Notes: generated by a model from the letters alone, not told the origin. Positions 48,852 through 60,169 are shown, numbered from the stretch's first letter. The stretch is 64,000 nucleotides of DNA from Ophioderma brevispina (GCA_023653785.1 JAMKCH010010157.1:1-64000), one strand, 5' to 3'. Translations and numbers: made by a program.

Positions 48852-50191
48852 TCATCTTTCTATAGATTCAGATCTATATGGGTAGTAAAAAAATACTCTG
48901 GACAAAACTCGTAACACAGGGTTAACCAGGGATGACTTTGAGGGAAAACAGATTGCTGTGCAGCCCCCAATATTCTTGAAAGTATAGCAACCTGAAAATT
49001 GCATGGGCAAATAGATACAGATAGGAGCAAATGCCTTCACTCGCTTCAGAAGCTTGATAAAGATACACATATGTTTTCTATTTGTGTCTGTCAGACCAAA
49101 TAAAGGGTCCATAACAGCCCTCTTCTGCATATTGGAAGACCGGAGTATCAACAGATTCTGCGTCTTCTTCCAGATGGATTGTACCTACATTAGGCCATGG
49201 AGGATGCTGTTTTGCTATATCACATCTGCATCTCCTTTTTTCCCCAGCAAAATTTGTTGCATTTTGATGATGTCTACTTATATGCGATCCTAGTTTTGCG
49301 ACGATCATGTGTGCTGTCTTTTGTTGTTTGTTCACCAGTGTAATCCAATCAATAGACAACGGATGCTTGCATAGGGTCAGCTGTGAAAGATGCATAACCA
49401 GTATGCAACTATACTATAAGTGTTTTCCTCTGTTCATTTCAAGCGATGTAAAAGAGAGCCTCCATCAACACATAGTGATCAGTCGTTGGCAATGTTCCGG
49501 GGGTAGCAGCATCTGACGCGGACAATGTCGTCACTAGTGCCATCAGAAATTGGGTTTTATCTGGCCTACATAAAACAGCTTGGCCTCAAAAAACAGATGG
49601 CGGATATGGTGACATTCATGGCAACGCACCTTATCTAATGACAGCCCAGTGTGATACCAAAACAGGAATCTTTGAAAAAACAGAGTTGGGAATTCAGTTG
49701 CCTTGACAGCCCGAGGAGGTGCAAGGGTCTTGACTTAAGTTCTCCATTTGTAGCTATTATAAGAAAAGTCAGTGGTCCTTCATTTCTTTAAACTGTATCT
49801 TGCCTACTTGAAACAGACGTGTACATTGAGATCCTCACCAGCAATTTACATGTGAAAATGTTTCTTACGGCCTTTTCTCCTGGGAAGGGAGAAGACTTCT
49901 CAAACCCAAACCATCAACAGTGAGCTGCTGCCACCGTCTACCCGCATATTTAGCTGCTGCCTATACGCAAGAAGCAGAACTAATTGGTGCATGGTGCCGA
50001 ATGCAACGACGATGCTGCCAGTAATCTATGCAGAAGAAGATGGTTATTATAGCAAAATGGCAGTCGCCATGGCCATTTAAGTCAAAAATCCTAATTGGGG
50101 AAGACAGATCTAAATCTTCTTCTCCATTATTTTGCAGAAGAGGGCGGTAATGACCTTTACGTTGGCCTGACAGAGACAAGGAAGAAAACAT
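48852..50191 (-). pseudogene. Broken minus-strand coding-like region inside the large element
   Basis: On the minus strand, frames are open in succession: 49961-50191, a stretch near 49600-49750 reading RFLFWYHTGLSLDKVRCHEC, then 49078-49395, then 48852-49151. They contain peptide-like text such as HISRHHQNATNFAGEKRRC and AEEGCYGPFIWSDRHK. The segments shift frame at joins. I recognise no transposase catalytic motif. It may be the decayed transposase of the surrounding element or a captured gene. Confidence 0.35.
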
Positions 50192-50549
50192 ATTTGGCTA
50201 ACTCCATGAAATGTTGAATCCGCATGAAATTTAAAATAACTTGGTACTTAAAATTATGTTATATGTAAAGTAGACTAAACTAAGCAGTCAGAAACTGCTT
50301 TTGCTTTTTGTGTCTTTAATTGATTTATTTTCTATGACATTTTGAAGTTGAGGGAACTGGAAACCAGTGTGAGTAGCCCAAATTTGCAGGAAAATCTTGA
50401 TCCCATGTGTTATAGTGCACAATCACCAAAGATATTTATTTGTGGTTCAATAGCAGCTTTGTTACCTCTGCAACAATCCAAGATAAAATTTAAACCCAGT
50501 TATAATATCATTAATGGATACTGTAGGTTTCAGGTATGGGTTTTGAAAT

Positions 50550-51999
50550 GTCCCGTCAGTCACGCAAAAACATTAAAAAGTTGGTTATTTTTTTATATTA
50601 ACAGGTATATTTCTCATTCTAAGTTAATCTATCTTCTATCTAACTGGTCTCATATAAAAACCACATAAATATTGTTCCCTGATCTTTAGTTAAGAAAATA
50701 TTCCATCTCAAAATGTGTCCCGTCAATCACGTTTTGGACCTCTGTCCCGTCAGTCACCTTGCAATATCATCCCTCATCTTTTGGCATGAATGATTATAAG
50801 AAGTTATTTCCCTGTTTGAACAAAGAAATTAACATTCTTCAAGAGGATAATAACTTTGCATATCCATTTGATGAAAAATTTAACAAAAAATGACAAATAT
50901 GTTGTCTCCAGCCATATAATTTTGATTTTGGCACTTTTTCATGTACATTCAAATGGGGAAATTTTCAAGTTAAAATTCTTAGTTTTTTTACTTCAGATTC
51001 AGATTCTGCACAAAATTCTGGCAAACAGAAGTTATTTAATGCTCAATTTGACAATTAAATTTCCACCTGGCAGTCAAATCATGGTTAAAATCTTGAATTT
51101 GATCGTTTTTATCGGTACTGAGTGTAGTGCACATTTGAGTTGGACTCCCTTCACATAAGATGTCTCAAATGATGTTTAATGTCATATCTGATTACGTTTT
51201 GATATTATTTTAAGTTTTTTTTATGGCAAAATAAACCAAAAAGTACATTTGAGCAATGCAGCATTGCTGTAAAGAACAATGTAGAAAATGTTCCAAAATG
51301 TCCCGTCAGTCACGTCCCGTCAGTCACGATTTTGGTAGGGATGGCCCAGTTTTGGAATTCTCAGGTTTTTATCTATTGATCATAATTTTACTAATTGTTT
51401 ATGTATCAGTGCTTAATTTTAACAACAATTTGCAATAAATCTCATATGAAAACAGATAGCTTTTTACAAGAATCTACTTTTTCAAAAAAGTGATGGTACT
51501 TTTTTTGTCCCGTCAGTCACGCTCACTTCAAAGTGCAGACAGGCAATAAAACATTTGGTTTCAATTTGTGTTTTTAAAATTAAAATATGGCATGTTCTCT
51601 TTGCTTTGGAGTGTACATTTTGGGGTTGTACCATGCAGATTTTTTTCGGCATGCTTTTGAAAAACTTAAAGGTGCTTAAAGGTCCCAGGAAATGAGATGA
51701 TAAACCTACTCCAAATCTTTTAGGGGACATTCCATTCCAATAAACAGGGCCAGAAAAAAGAATACACTACCAGTGACATCATTAGTGATCATTATTAATT
51801 TTCAGTCAGTGTCATGAATAGATTCACACCAGTCACCTGGAATTTTCTATTACTCTCTCAAAAATCAATAGCACCCCAATTGATGTCATCACCAACCCAA
51901 ATATTGAATGCTTTCCAGCCCCTCCTTGCAGACTTGACACAAACCACATCAATTCTATTTGCATTTCCTGGGACCTTTAAATTTGTCCCGTCAGTCACG
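50550..51999 (+). repeat. Seven interspersed copies of the 15-mer GTCCCGTCAGTCACG
   Basis: Copies start at 50550, 50717 (one mismatch), 50744 (last base differs), 51300, 51314, 51507 and 51985. All are on the same strand, and 51300 and 51314 abut with a one-base overlap. Sequence between copies is unrelated and AT-rich. Start positions fall in all three reading frames, so a repeated protein motif does not explain them. I noticed no copy elsewhere in the window. Confidence 0.85.
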
Positions 52000-52319
52000 T
52001 GGAGTTAGCCATGTGCGTAATATAAAGCTTTTGAAGCACTTATTCAGTGATAACATTCGCTTTAATCTGCTGTTTGCCCATGAATTTTAAGGTTGCGATA
52101 CTACTTCATGAATATTTGAGGCTGGCAAGAAGTATATTCAAAGTCAACCATGGCGACCCTGTGCTATGAGCTTGTTCCAGAGTATTTTGTACTCCCAATA
52201 TGGATTCTGAATCGATAGAAAGTGAAGGCTGCAATGCAATGGAGTCCCTGTTCAATGGTCAGATATCGGAGTCTTTTAATGGTAAAGGCATACCAGGGCA
52301 TTGGCAGCAGAAACTAACG

Positions 52320-52860
52320 TCTGGTAGAAACCACTGATGGGTTGGCGCTGAGATAGCGATTAACCTCCTTTTTTAAAGCCGGCCAGATGGTTAGTAGCAG
52401 GAATGCGCTCAGGAAGGGCATACCAGATGTGGGCAGTTGAAGGAATAAATGATCTCTGATGGCTGACCATGTTAGATCTTAAGGGTCTCAACTGCAAGGT
52501 CATGAGATCGTACTGACCGCTGGAGATGAGGGTCTATACTCTGAGTTTTAGGCATCAGTTGGCTAAGTAGTTCAGGAGCCTCCAGATAGAACATGTAGTT
52601 TGCTCCAAATGCTCTTCGGTGTTATAGAACCTAAAAGATTTCCGCCAAAAACCTCCGCTGCAAGACTCCTCTGTAGGAGAACATATTTACAGCTCATGCA
52701 ATGGATGTTCAAGACAGGGTCTTACCTTGGTGTAAGATATTCATGAGTTAGACTAGAGTAAAGACTCTTTTACGGAATAAAGCTGTACAATCCTTGTAAT
52801 CCTCTTATAGAAGATTCATGCTAGGCTAATTTCATGAGGTCTTACATAGAGGATGAACCA
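52320..52860 (-). pseudogene. LINE ORF2 C-terminal fragment
   Basis: Minus-strand translation near 52372-52475 gives SNMVSHQRSFIPSTAHIWYA followed by LPERIPATNHLAGFKK. This is the RSFIPSTxRLWNxLP..(S/N)xxxFK signature found at the extreme C-terminus of CR1/Jockey-superfamily LINE proteins. Upstream blocks such as YLEAPELLSQLMP fall in other frames. No 3' tail is clear. It is nested within the large inverted-repeat element, so it either inserted there or was captured. Confidence 0.65.
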
Positions 52861-53499
52861 AAATTCAACTGACTGGGGCTGGGTAGTACAAAGGGGAAAT
52901 TATTTCCCCTCATGAACAAGTCCTGCACCAGAGTTTCCACCGGAAATGATCCGATGCAATTGTTCTTCAGGATGCATCACAATGAAATGTACCTGCAGAA
53001 AGAATGGAATGCACCACAGCTTGTGGACATTCATGTGAAAACATGGACCAAGATCCAGTCTCAATGATGATAAACTTGAAGACTAAATATTAAGAGTGTG
53101 GTCGATCTCGTCTGTGGTGCAAACAAGTGTCTTTGCCACATGTTGGTGATGATGTGAATAATGTGAAACTACTTTCTGCTATACTTGAAGAATTACACAA
53201 TTATACTGTAAACACCATAATTTTAAATGAAGATAGATTTATAGCTGATAAAAAATCAACATGACTACAAATTTTGGACAAATAGCCCACTAAAATATCA
53301 TTTTTTATTCTAACAGATTTGTAATGCCGGATTTTATAGAAAATGACACCTAATTTCATCGTAATCTGTCTGATGCTATATAGGAGGATTTACTGTTTCC
53401 TTATTTTCAAACTGGTGGACAGTGGCAATTTTGAAGAGCTGTCAAGATGCTCTCAAAACTTTAAAACAACATCTTAATGTATTTCTTATTCCTCAATTA

Positions 53500-53900
53500 A
53501 TCAAAAATAACACCTTATTTGCCATTTTTGCCCATCTGGTGTCATAGATAAAAGAATTCATACTTTTCGGATGGCAGCCATATTGGATTTAGAGGCCAAG
53601 ATGATATCTCAACTTAATAAAACTCATTTTAAATGGATTTGTTATGCTAGAATTAGTAGGAAATGCTATCTTGTTTGTCACTGGCCCATCCGGCACCAGA
53701 GATACAATAATTTGTACTTTTCAACATGGCAGATGGCGGCCATATTGGATTTTGAGGGTAAGATGGTAACTCAACTTCAAAAAACCCATTTTAATGGATT
53801 TGTTATGCTAGAATTAATAGGAAATGACATCTTGTTTGCCCTTTTAGCTCATTTATTGCCAGAGATATGAGGATTTATGTTTTTCAAAATGGCGGATGGC
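53500..53900. repeat. Subterminal tandem array (right arm, inverted)
   Basis: Units such as GGCGGCCATATTGGATTT.., TTAATGGATTTGTTATGCTA and GAAATGACATCTTGTTTGCC are the reverse complement of the left array. About three units are present. Confidence 0.75.
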
Positions 53901-54619
53901 GGCCATTTTGTTTATGACATATTTTGAACGCTTTCTGGGACTTCGATTTTGCGCAACTTTTGATATATTATTAAACTGATCTTATACTACCAGAAAATGC
54001 CAAGAAACCTTCTGTTGCAATTTTTTGGGGTTACTGTGGGTACGTGTCATATTTTGATCCTACTCAAATTAATGTTTCATACAGAAGGGCGTAAAAGGTG
54101 TATATACATGGTCAATACAGACTGTCCCAATAAAAACTATACAATCAAACTAAAAATTATAAAAAATATAAACTGTGCATTTTGCCAGATATTTTGACTT
54201 TGTTTGTTCGATAAGATCCTAAACTAAATCCTCGCTTTTATTCCATCCAATTTGATGGACCCTAAGTGGAGATATTGTCAGTTGAACACAAAGGATAAAA
54301 TACCACTTGGGCAAGTTTCACCTGAAGGTTCAATAAACTAAAGGTATAAGGCGTTTGTAGCCCTCCATTTTGGGATTTTCAACAAAAGCATATTGTACAG
54401 ATCAGATGGAATATTATCATGTATTTGAACTAATACATATATTATTTTTCAGAGAAAGCACCAGAAATTATTATGTTGTGGGTGAAATGAAGGACTCACG
54501 TTCAGGGGGATAATAATCATGAAATTCATGGAAGTTTGGGGAATTTGACTACTGAAAATAATGACAGTCTCCAACATGTCCAAGTCTGTTGAGGGACAAA
54601 TGTGTGGACAACGCTCTAA

Positions 54620-54948
54620 TGTGGAGGGACAATTTGCCCTTCCCCTATTCCCCACTGCCTCCAAGATGTCAGGGAGGAATATGATGAAGAAACCAGTTTT
54701 CAACAAAGAGCCATAAAGGAAAGGATGGTTGTGTTCAAGTGTCTCAGTTTACTTTCAACAAGGGTGTTTTTATGGTTCTACCTTCTGTTGAAACCTGGAG
54801 TAAAGCTGAGAGAACAAGACTGTTTGGAATTGAATTTCCCAATGCTACATGCATTTATTAGCAATTGTGACATTATAAAGTTATAAATTATGTTATATCA
54901 CAAGAAGCAGCACTTTATACTTACTTTTTTATTTTAATTTTCAATAAA
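54620..54948 (+). other. Open 3' reading frame followed by AATAAA
   Basis: An 88-codon stretch without stops (TAA at 54617 to TAA at 54884) reads ..CPSPIPHCLQDVREEYDEET.. and ends 57 bp before AATAAA at 54943-54948. A possible acceptor TTATTTTTCAG lies at 54441-54451, but a stop separates it from this frame. It could be the decayed 3' end of a gene or element. No family was recognised. Confidence 0.25.
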
Positions 54949-55329
54949 GAATGTCTTGAAGGCGATTTTCAATGACAACTTTGTTGATATCAGGATAGCC
55001 GAAACTGGCCCAACAGGTTTTTCAACTGTCTCAGATATTAGCCATAACTCCTGAACCAGACCCCCAAATTACACCAACTATAAATCTCATGAGAGCTGGA
55101 ACACTCCTAAAAAAGAATCAGTAAAACCCCAGTTGAGATGAATTTAAATGTTTGGCCAAAAATTAATCTTTGATTGTATAGTTTTTTTGGGGGGACAGTC
55201 TGTATGGTCCCGCCAAGATTTTTTTTTTAGGCTGCGCGAAAAAAATCGTGGCTGGTTTGTCAGATTTGCCACGCGACCGCACAAGACTGCAGAAGACTGT
55301 GCAGGACAGTCCCAGACCTTGCTAAAACT

Positions 55330-55622
55330 CAGGGGTGTAACCAGACCCGAGCCTCCGGTGGGGGGGGGGGGGCAAGACTCAAGAAGTTTCCCGATTTTTT
55401 AGGCGCCAATTTTTTTCCGGCTCGCTGAAACCCATATTTTTCCCCTTTCTTCTTCTCTTTCCCTCTTTGTCTTTCCCTTTTCCCCTTTCTTCTCTTTCCC
55501 TCGTTTTTCTTTCTCTTTTCCTCTTCTCCCTTTTTTTTCCTTCCCATTTTTTGGCTCCCCTTCCCGATTTTCTGGTGCCCGGGGGGGCAGCTTGTCCCCG
55601 GCCCCCCACTGGTTACGCCACT
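55330..55622. repeat. Dispersed repeat bounded by GGGGTGTAACCAG and TGGTTACGCCACTG
   Basis: The ends are imperfect inverted repeats (GGGTGTAACCAGACC / GGTTACGCCACTG). The middle is a long CT-rich tract (55440-55550) flanked by poly-G and poly-C. The end type matches 2450-2705 and 9760-9990. Confidence 0.55.
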
Positions 55623-55876
55623 GCTAAAACTACACATGAAAAAAGAAAACTGCTGATGATTTTTTGAATAATGGCCAATCCTCACCAGTCTTGAGCAGTC
55701 TGGAAGGGGTTTTCTAGCAAATAATCGGCTATGTGACTGAGCCTTGTCACACGTTTTCAGGTTTCACAGTAATACAATCAAAAAGAACGCGTTGTACACG
55801 TGAATCACTGAGCAAAAAATAATAGTATACTGGTACTCCATATAAACACGACAACGACCTTTAATCAAAATATTTA

Positions 55877-56788
55877 TCTGTTGATTTTTCCCTGTAAAGA
55901 ATATATTCAAATTCCTGGAGAAACCAGGATATTATCAATACAAAGCTATTATGTCCTAATTCTCGTAAACCAGTGATTGTGAAATAGTGATTCCAGTAAA
56001 AAACTATTATAGCATTCTGAAATAAATCCATACTTCATCATTTCCACATATTTTAAAATAATTTGGATGTTTGACGTTTGTTGTGACCCAATACGTACGA
56101 AAACCCACTACGTACAAATTTGTACGTAATGGGCTCAAGTCGCTTATTTTTGGCAAAATTGTATGTGCTCGGCCCAATACGTACGAAAAATAATTTCAGT
56201 CTGACAAATGAGGGCGCATCACAAGATCTTGAAAATAAAGTTCTCCCTCCCTCTGCAAACTCTCCTCTATTGACTCACGTTTCGACCACATAACCATTTC
56301 GACCCAATAAAACCGTGTCCTTATTTAAACCCAGTCATAAAATGCTTCAAAATTGAATCTGTACGTATCGGGCAGAGGTGGCCAAAATTGTCAATTACTT
56401 AAATTGTCATAATTGCTCAAAACATGCATTTTTACTTTATAATATATTATAATACAAACATAAAAATGAATGAAATGGTCATAAATTGCTGAAAAATGGA
56501 ATTTGTACGTATTGGGCCCAAGTGTCAATTTCTGGCAAAATTTTAGGTTCCCCGGCCCAATACGTATTTTTTTTTTTTTTTTTTTTCTGTTGATTTTTCC
56601 CTGTAAAGAATATATTCAAATTCCTGGAGAAACCAGGATATTATCAATACAAAGCTATTATGTCCTAATTCTCGTAAACCAGTGATTGTGAAATAGTGAT
56701 TCCAGTAAAAAACTATTATAGCATTCTGAAATAAATCCATACTTCATCATTTCCACATATTTTAAAATAATTTGGATGTTTGACGTTT
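55877..56788. repeat. Identical 203-bp direct repeats around a TACGTA-rich 506-bp insert
   Basis: 55877-56079 and 56586-56788 read identically, from TCTGTTGATTTTTCCCTG to TTTGGATGTTTGACGTTT. The insert contains six TACGTA words in CCCAATACGTACGAAA, TTTGTACGTAATGGG, CTGTACGTATCGGGC and GGCCCAATACGTATTT contexts, and ends in a T homopolymer of about 20 bases. Confidence 0.85.
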
Positions 56789-56957
56789 ACATTGTATGGA
56801 AATTCCCGGGAAATTCAGGATAAATTAATATACTCTTCATGCTAGTTGCAGTGGCATCACTCCCACCTAACTTGAATACCATCTGTAATGCGCTTTAAAA
56901 ATCTGTGCTTTGCGCGTACACTGTACTAGTACAATTAGGGCTGTGATGTCATTGCTT

Positions 56958-57270
56958 TAAAGGTGCAACGAGAGGTTTTGAAGCACCCAAATATTGTGTC
57001 ATAATAGTAATTTCATATAGATTAGACACTCAATAGATTTCTTACCTTGTATTTGGCTACAGGAATGTATTCAAACGAGAAAAAAGGTTATTTTAAAAAA
57101 AGTCAAAAATTATATTTAAATATAATATTAGGGGCCTATATAGGCTGAATTTACAAAATTACACAATTGTTGTACCAAAGAAACATTTCCCAGTTTAATC
57201 CTATGTTTTTGATGGAAAGCTTTACATCAGGGCAAAAATCTGTACTTTCGATTTTTTAGGGACATGATAT
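56958..57270. repeat. Dispersed repeat, copy 2 (partner 30465-30790)
   Basis: TTTAAAGGTGCAACG begins it. AGCACCCAAATATTGTGTCATA, ATAGATTTCTTACCTTG, TTTGGCTACAGGAATGT, AAGAAACATTTCCCAGTTTAATCC and GATTTTTTAGGG follow the order seen in copy 1. Confidence 0.55.
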
Positions 57271-58600
57271 GTATATATACTATTATAAGGACCTTTTGTA
57301 ATTAAAGATTATTATGGTATTCAGTGAGAACCAAATTAATAAAATTGACAAAGTGATCTAAATTGTTATTGATCAGAAACGATTGGCCAAGAATTTGTAA
57401 TGTCTTCAAACAAGATTATATCAATAATAATAATGCTAGAAACTTGAAAACAGTTGTCACTTTATCCTAATGTGACCCCTCTGTTGCATTGACTTGTTCA
57501 ATCGGGTTCAACAATGATGTTATTATTTCGAATCTGTGACTCAGCCTTTAAATTCCACATCCACCAACCCACAAGTTTTTCGTCATGTATTTTTGTTATT
57601 CCATGCATTGCTTTGCCTCAATTAAAACGGAATTTTTGGCATAAATTGTGTTCTGGTATTGAGGATATTTTTGTGTGGTATTTCCTTTTGCATAATATTA
57701 TAAAGTACCTTTTAAATTTTTCTGGCAAAATAAAGGGCAGAGATATTTCCTTATAGTGTTTTACCAAAAAAGCAAAACACCCTATTGTCTCATGTACAAA
57801 ACTTATGTCTATTTTCCATCTTAGGACAAAATAAGGCCTCATGACATGGTGTAATTATTGATTTTTAAACCAAGTTAACCAAGGCCATATAATGCTTGGG
57901 TGCAGGGGTTAGAGGGGATTAAAGATGTTCAAGCATTGTAATGGTCTAAACACGGTCAAATCAATCAATAATCAGACACTGTCATGAGGCCTTAAACAGT
58001 CTTGCCGATTCGTTTTTAGAGCTGAAATTGCCATAGAATGAAAACAATGGTCACTTGCACACCTCCAATTATGCATGTAAACATGTCACTGTCTTCATGG
58101 AACTTATGAACAAAGAAGGGTTTCCCCGTACGGTTATTTTCAGAAGTTACACACACACACAAAAATATAATTATTATCTCCAAAAAGATGATAGATTGTA
58201 ATAACGTATAATAGCAGCTATATATATTACTGTCCTTTCGCAAATTTTGAAATTTTATTATGGATTCTGGTTATAGTAGTAGTGGTAGAGTAAACAAAAT
58301 CACAGAGTTAGGTGTTCAGACAGAATTTTAAAAAACAGAACAACACAGGATGTTCATACCTCAGGCACCTCTATAACCGGATACTTATTGCTACAATCAT
58401 AAAAGTACAAAGGCCCAATGTTGAATATCTGCATATGTAACTTAACAACTCTATATCCATAACGTGGCGTGAACGTGGTCCCATATTTCCGTATAGCAAG
58501 TTAGTCGGTACAAGTTCATTGCGGTGTATTGCATTTCGGGGTTGCATTTTAAAACTCTAATAACAAAAGCTTGACTAAAGATATTGACTCGTCTAGTGCT
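57271..58600. other. No feature recognised; upstream region of the candidate peptide gene
   Basis: AT-rich, with a short (CA)n at about 58150. Any promoter of the 58605 gene would lie here, but no clear TATA or initiator stands out. Confidence 0.35.
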
Positions 58601-58604
58601 AGTA

Positions 58605-58690
58605 ATGGCGATAAATCCGAAGTCTTCTCTCCATGTTCTACTGATGGTTTTTACCTTAGCAATATGCATCGTCGACGCTGAAGCAAACTG
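58605..58690 (+). CDS. Exon 1, signal peptide
   Basis: The start codon follows GCTAGTA; the context is neutral. It encodes 28 full codons plus two bases. The hydrophobic core LLMVFTLAICIV is followed by small residues suited to signal peptidase. Without splicing the frame would run only to a TAG about 50 bases into the intron, so the GTACGT donor is the natural exit. Confidence 0.6.
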
Positions 58691-59459
58691 GTACGTAAAT
58701 ACACTAAGAATTTTTGATTTGATCCAGTTTAGTGTTTTTTAGTATGAGTTAAAGCCACTATCAGTCATTTTTTACCAAATTTAAAATGCCGATTTTGTCT
58801 CTACGTTGCTAGTGTTAGGTCACATCAACACGTATATTACTGTTCTTTGTGAAAAACAGACGGCTAAAAAGCATTTTAAAGAAAGTGGTCTTGAAGATGG
58901 CGGAGACCTTAAAAAAGTCGGATCCCGACTTTTATTAGTAAACAAATCGTAAAAATCATAATATCTTGACAAATACGGCGTGTTACGCTTAGCTACTCAC
59001 AGGGGTCTTCAGTACAACAGTGCAAAAAAATCGACTTCGATGAAAAATAGGGGGTGCGGTTTGTTTACATCGTGAAAAAAATCGCTGATAGTGGCTATAG
59101 AGTACTCTTTCATTAGGAATGTATTGTTATGATTTCAAATTATCTTAATCATTTATATTTTATTTTGAGTTGTTCTTCTTTTTACTTTAAAGTTCTCCTG
59201 GTTGTACATGTGGTGACACTACTATGAGCTGTAATAACATGGAACAAAAGTGGGATATGAGTAAGTTATCTGCTGCTAAAAGAAATTAAGACGAAAAAAA
59301 GTGGGAGACAGAGATAGGCAATAGCCCACAAGAAAAAGAACTGTATTGAAACTATTAAACCCAAAATTGAAGCCCTAATACTAATCCTCAACCGTAATTC
59401 TAACTTAAGTTTTTTTTGTTTTTACTTTAGCAATCGTGCACATGTCTTGTACGTCTTAA
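58605..59459 (+). CDS. Candidate three-exon gene: 60-residue secreted Cys-rich peptide
   Basis: Coding exons are 58605-58690, 59193-59260 and 59431-59459 (183 bases, an exact 61 codons with stop). Exon 1 encodes a strong signal peptide, MAINPKSSLHVLLMVFTLAI then CIVDAEAN, with likely cleavage after VDA or EA. Exon 1 ends TG|GTACGTAAAT, exon 2 runs from TTTACTTTAAAG| to ATGA|GTAAGT, and exon 3 starts after TTTTTACTTTAG|. Phases 2 and 1 agree across both joins. The mature part begins CSPGCTCGDTTMSC, spaced C-x3-C-x-C-x6-C, and ends MSCTS. That spacing is the opening of a leucine-rich-repeat N-terminal cap. The chain stops after 32 mature residues with five cysteines, so it is either a free-standing mini-protein, possibly disulphide-linked as a dimer, or the truncated start of an LRR receptor gene. 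Intron 1 contains a MITE at 58753-59096. Function unknown. Confidence 0.55.
58749..59096. mobile_element. TTAA MITE, AGCCAC family, copy 2, within intron 1
   Basis: TTAAAGCCACTATCAGTCAT at the left, ATCGCTGATAGTGGCT at the right, core AAAAAGTCGGATCCCGACTT. It matches 23155-23519 almost word for word and accounts for most of the 502-bp intron. The right TTAA has decayed to ATAG. Confidence 0.7.
59193..59260 (+). CDS. Exon 2, cysteine-rich core
   Basis: 68 bases between a pyrimidine-rich acceptor and a consensus GTAAGT donor. It carries four of the five mature cysteines and a Trp (EQKWDM). The first Cys codon is split across the intron. Confidence 0.55.
59431..59459 (+). CDS. Exon 3, C-terminal nine codons and stop
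   Basis: A long T-rich tract with a good acceptor and a possible branch site (CTAATCCTCAAC) upstream supports it. It encodes (T)IVHMSCTS and TAA. A region resembling exon 3 and its downstream flank recurs near 61110-61265. Confidence 0.45.
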
Positions 59460-59676
59460 TATCCTGTCCAGCAGAGAAAATATTCAAACATACTTTAAAA
59501 ATAGATATAAAGAACGTACAGGATTTAGGATATTGCTAAAACATGTATTTTAATGTAGGCACTTCCCTTATGACTTATTGACTCATACATACATGCAGTT
59601 GTGTCAATCTACATAGCACCTGTCTATCCATATATTTAAACAATTTGTATAGAAAAAAACAAAATCAATGGTATTA

Positions 59677-59900
59677 AAGGTGCATTCGTGCTTTCAGCCC
59701 ATTCTGTGTTATATTGATTACTAGATATCCTTGAGAAAAGATAAATGACTAAATCTCAAAGGTTTGAGTCTATCCCGATCTTGTGGTTTTGTGTATGAGC
59801 AATTGCTTGTTCCCACGGTCCCTAGGGGGGGGGGGGGGGGCCACTGTGCTTTAATTTCTGTCCGTTTACGGACAGAAAATACAAAATTGCAATTACTTAC
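59677..59900. repeat. Dispersed repeat, partner of 38712-38905, with poly-G
   Basis: TTAAAGGTGCATTCGTGC, AGATATCC, CCCACGGTCCC, a G run at 59826-59840, then AATTTCTGTCCGTTTACGGA. The CTGTCCGT / ACGGACAG word is a tight inverted repeat. Confidence 0.5.
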
Positions 59901-60169
59901 AAACACGGCCGAATTTGCACGTGAGATTGGCACTCATGGATTACTAATGTTACGTTCAGATGATAGAAATCTCAAACTTTATTGAGGTAAGTCTGGGGGG
60001 ACGAGGCTGTGGATCACGAACGAAATGCCCCTTAAGGATGTCCACTGCCAACAGCAAGCATTTTAACAAAAGTAAAGATAAATTTATCCTGCAGTTTCTT
60101 GCGTAACATCCAAATATTTCAAAATAAGTGGAAGTATTGTAGTATAAGTTGATTTCATTATGTTGGAAT

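Larger units (their letters stand above)
47413..54046. mobile_element. Large inverted-repeat DNA element, about 6.6 kb
   Basis: The outer ends CACATGGCCCCAAAAAAATG, CAACAGAAGGTTT.. and the mirror image ..AAACCTTCTGTTGCAATTTT, GGGG..CGTG are inverted. Inversion continues through AAGTTGCACAAAATCGAAGT / ACTTCGATTTTGCGCAACTT, then through arrays of about 160-bp subrepeats on both sides, and further in through TGTTTTCGTGTGAATGTCCA / GGACATTCATGTGAAAACA. The arms thus exceed 1 kb. The centre (about 49-53 kb) holds broken minus-strand frames, a LINE fragment and a 15-mer series. The architecture suggests a large cut-and-paste element, now defunct. The superfamily is not recognised and no target duplication is clear. 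Confidence 0.6.

Noticed and set aside
55440..55560. 118-residue Lys/Arg/Glu-rich minus-strand frame
   Set aside because: It is a translation of the CT-rich simple tract inside a dispersed repeat.
57514..57842. Overlapping 80- and 74-residue frames on opposite strands
   Set aside because: No motif, start context or splice support; ordinary chance frames.
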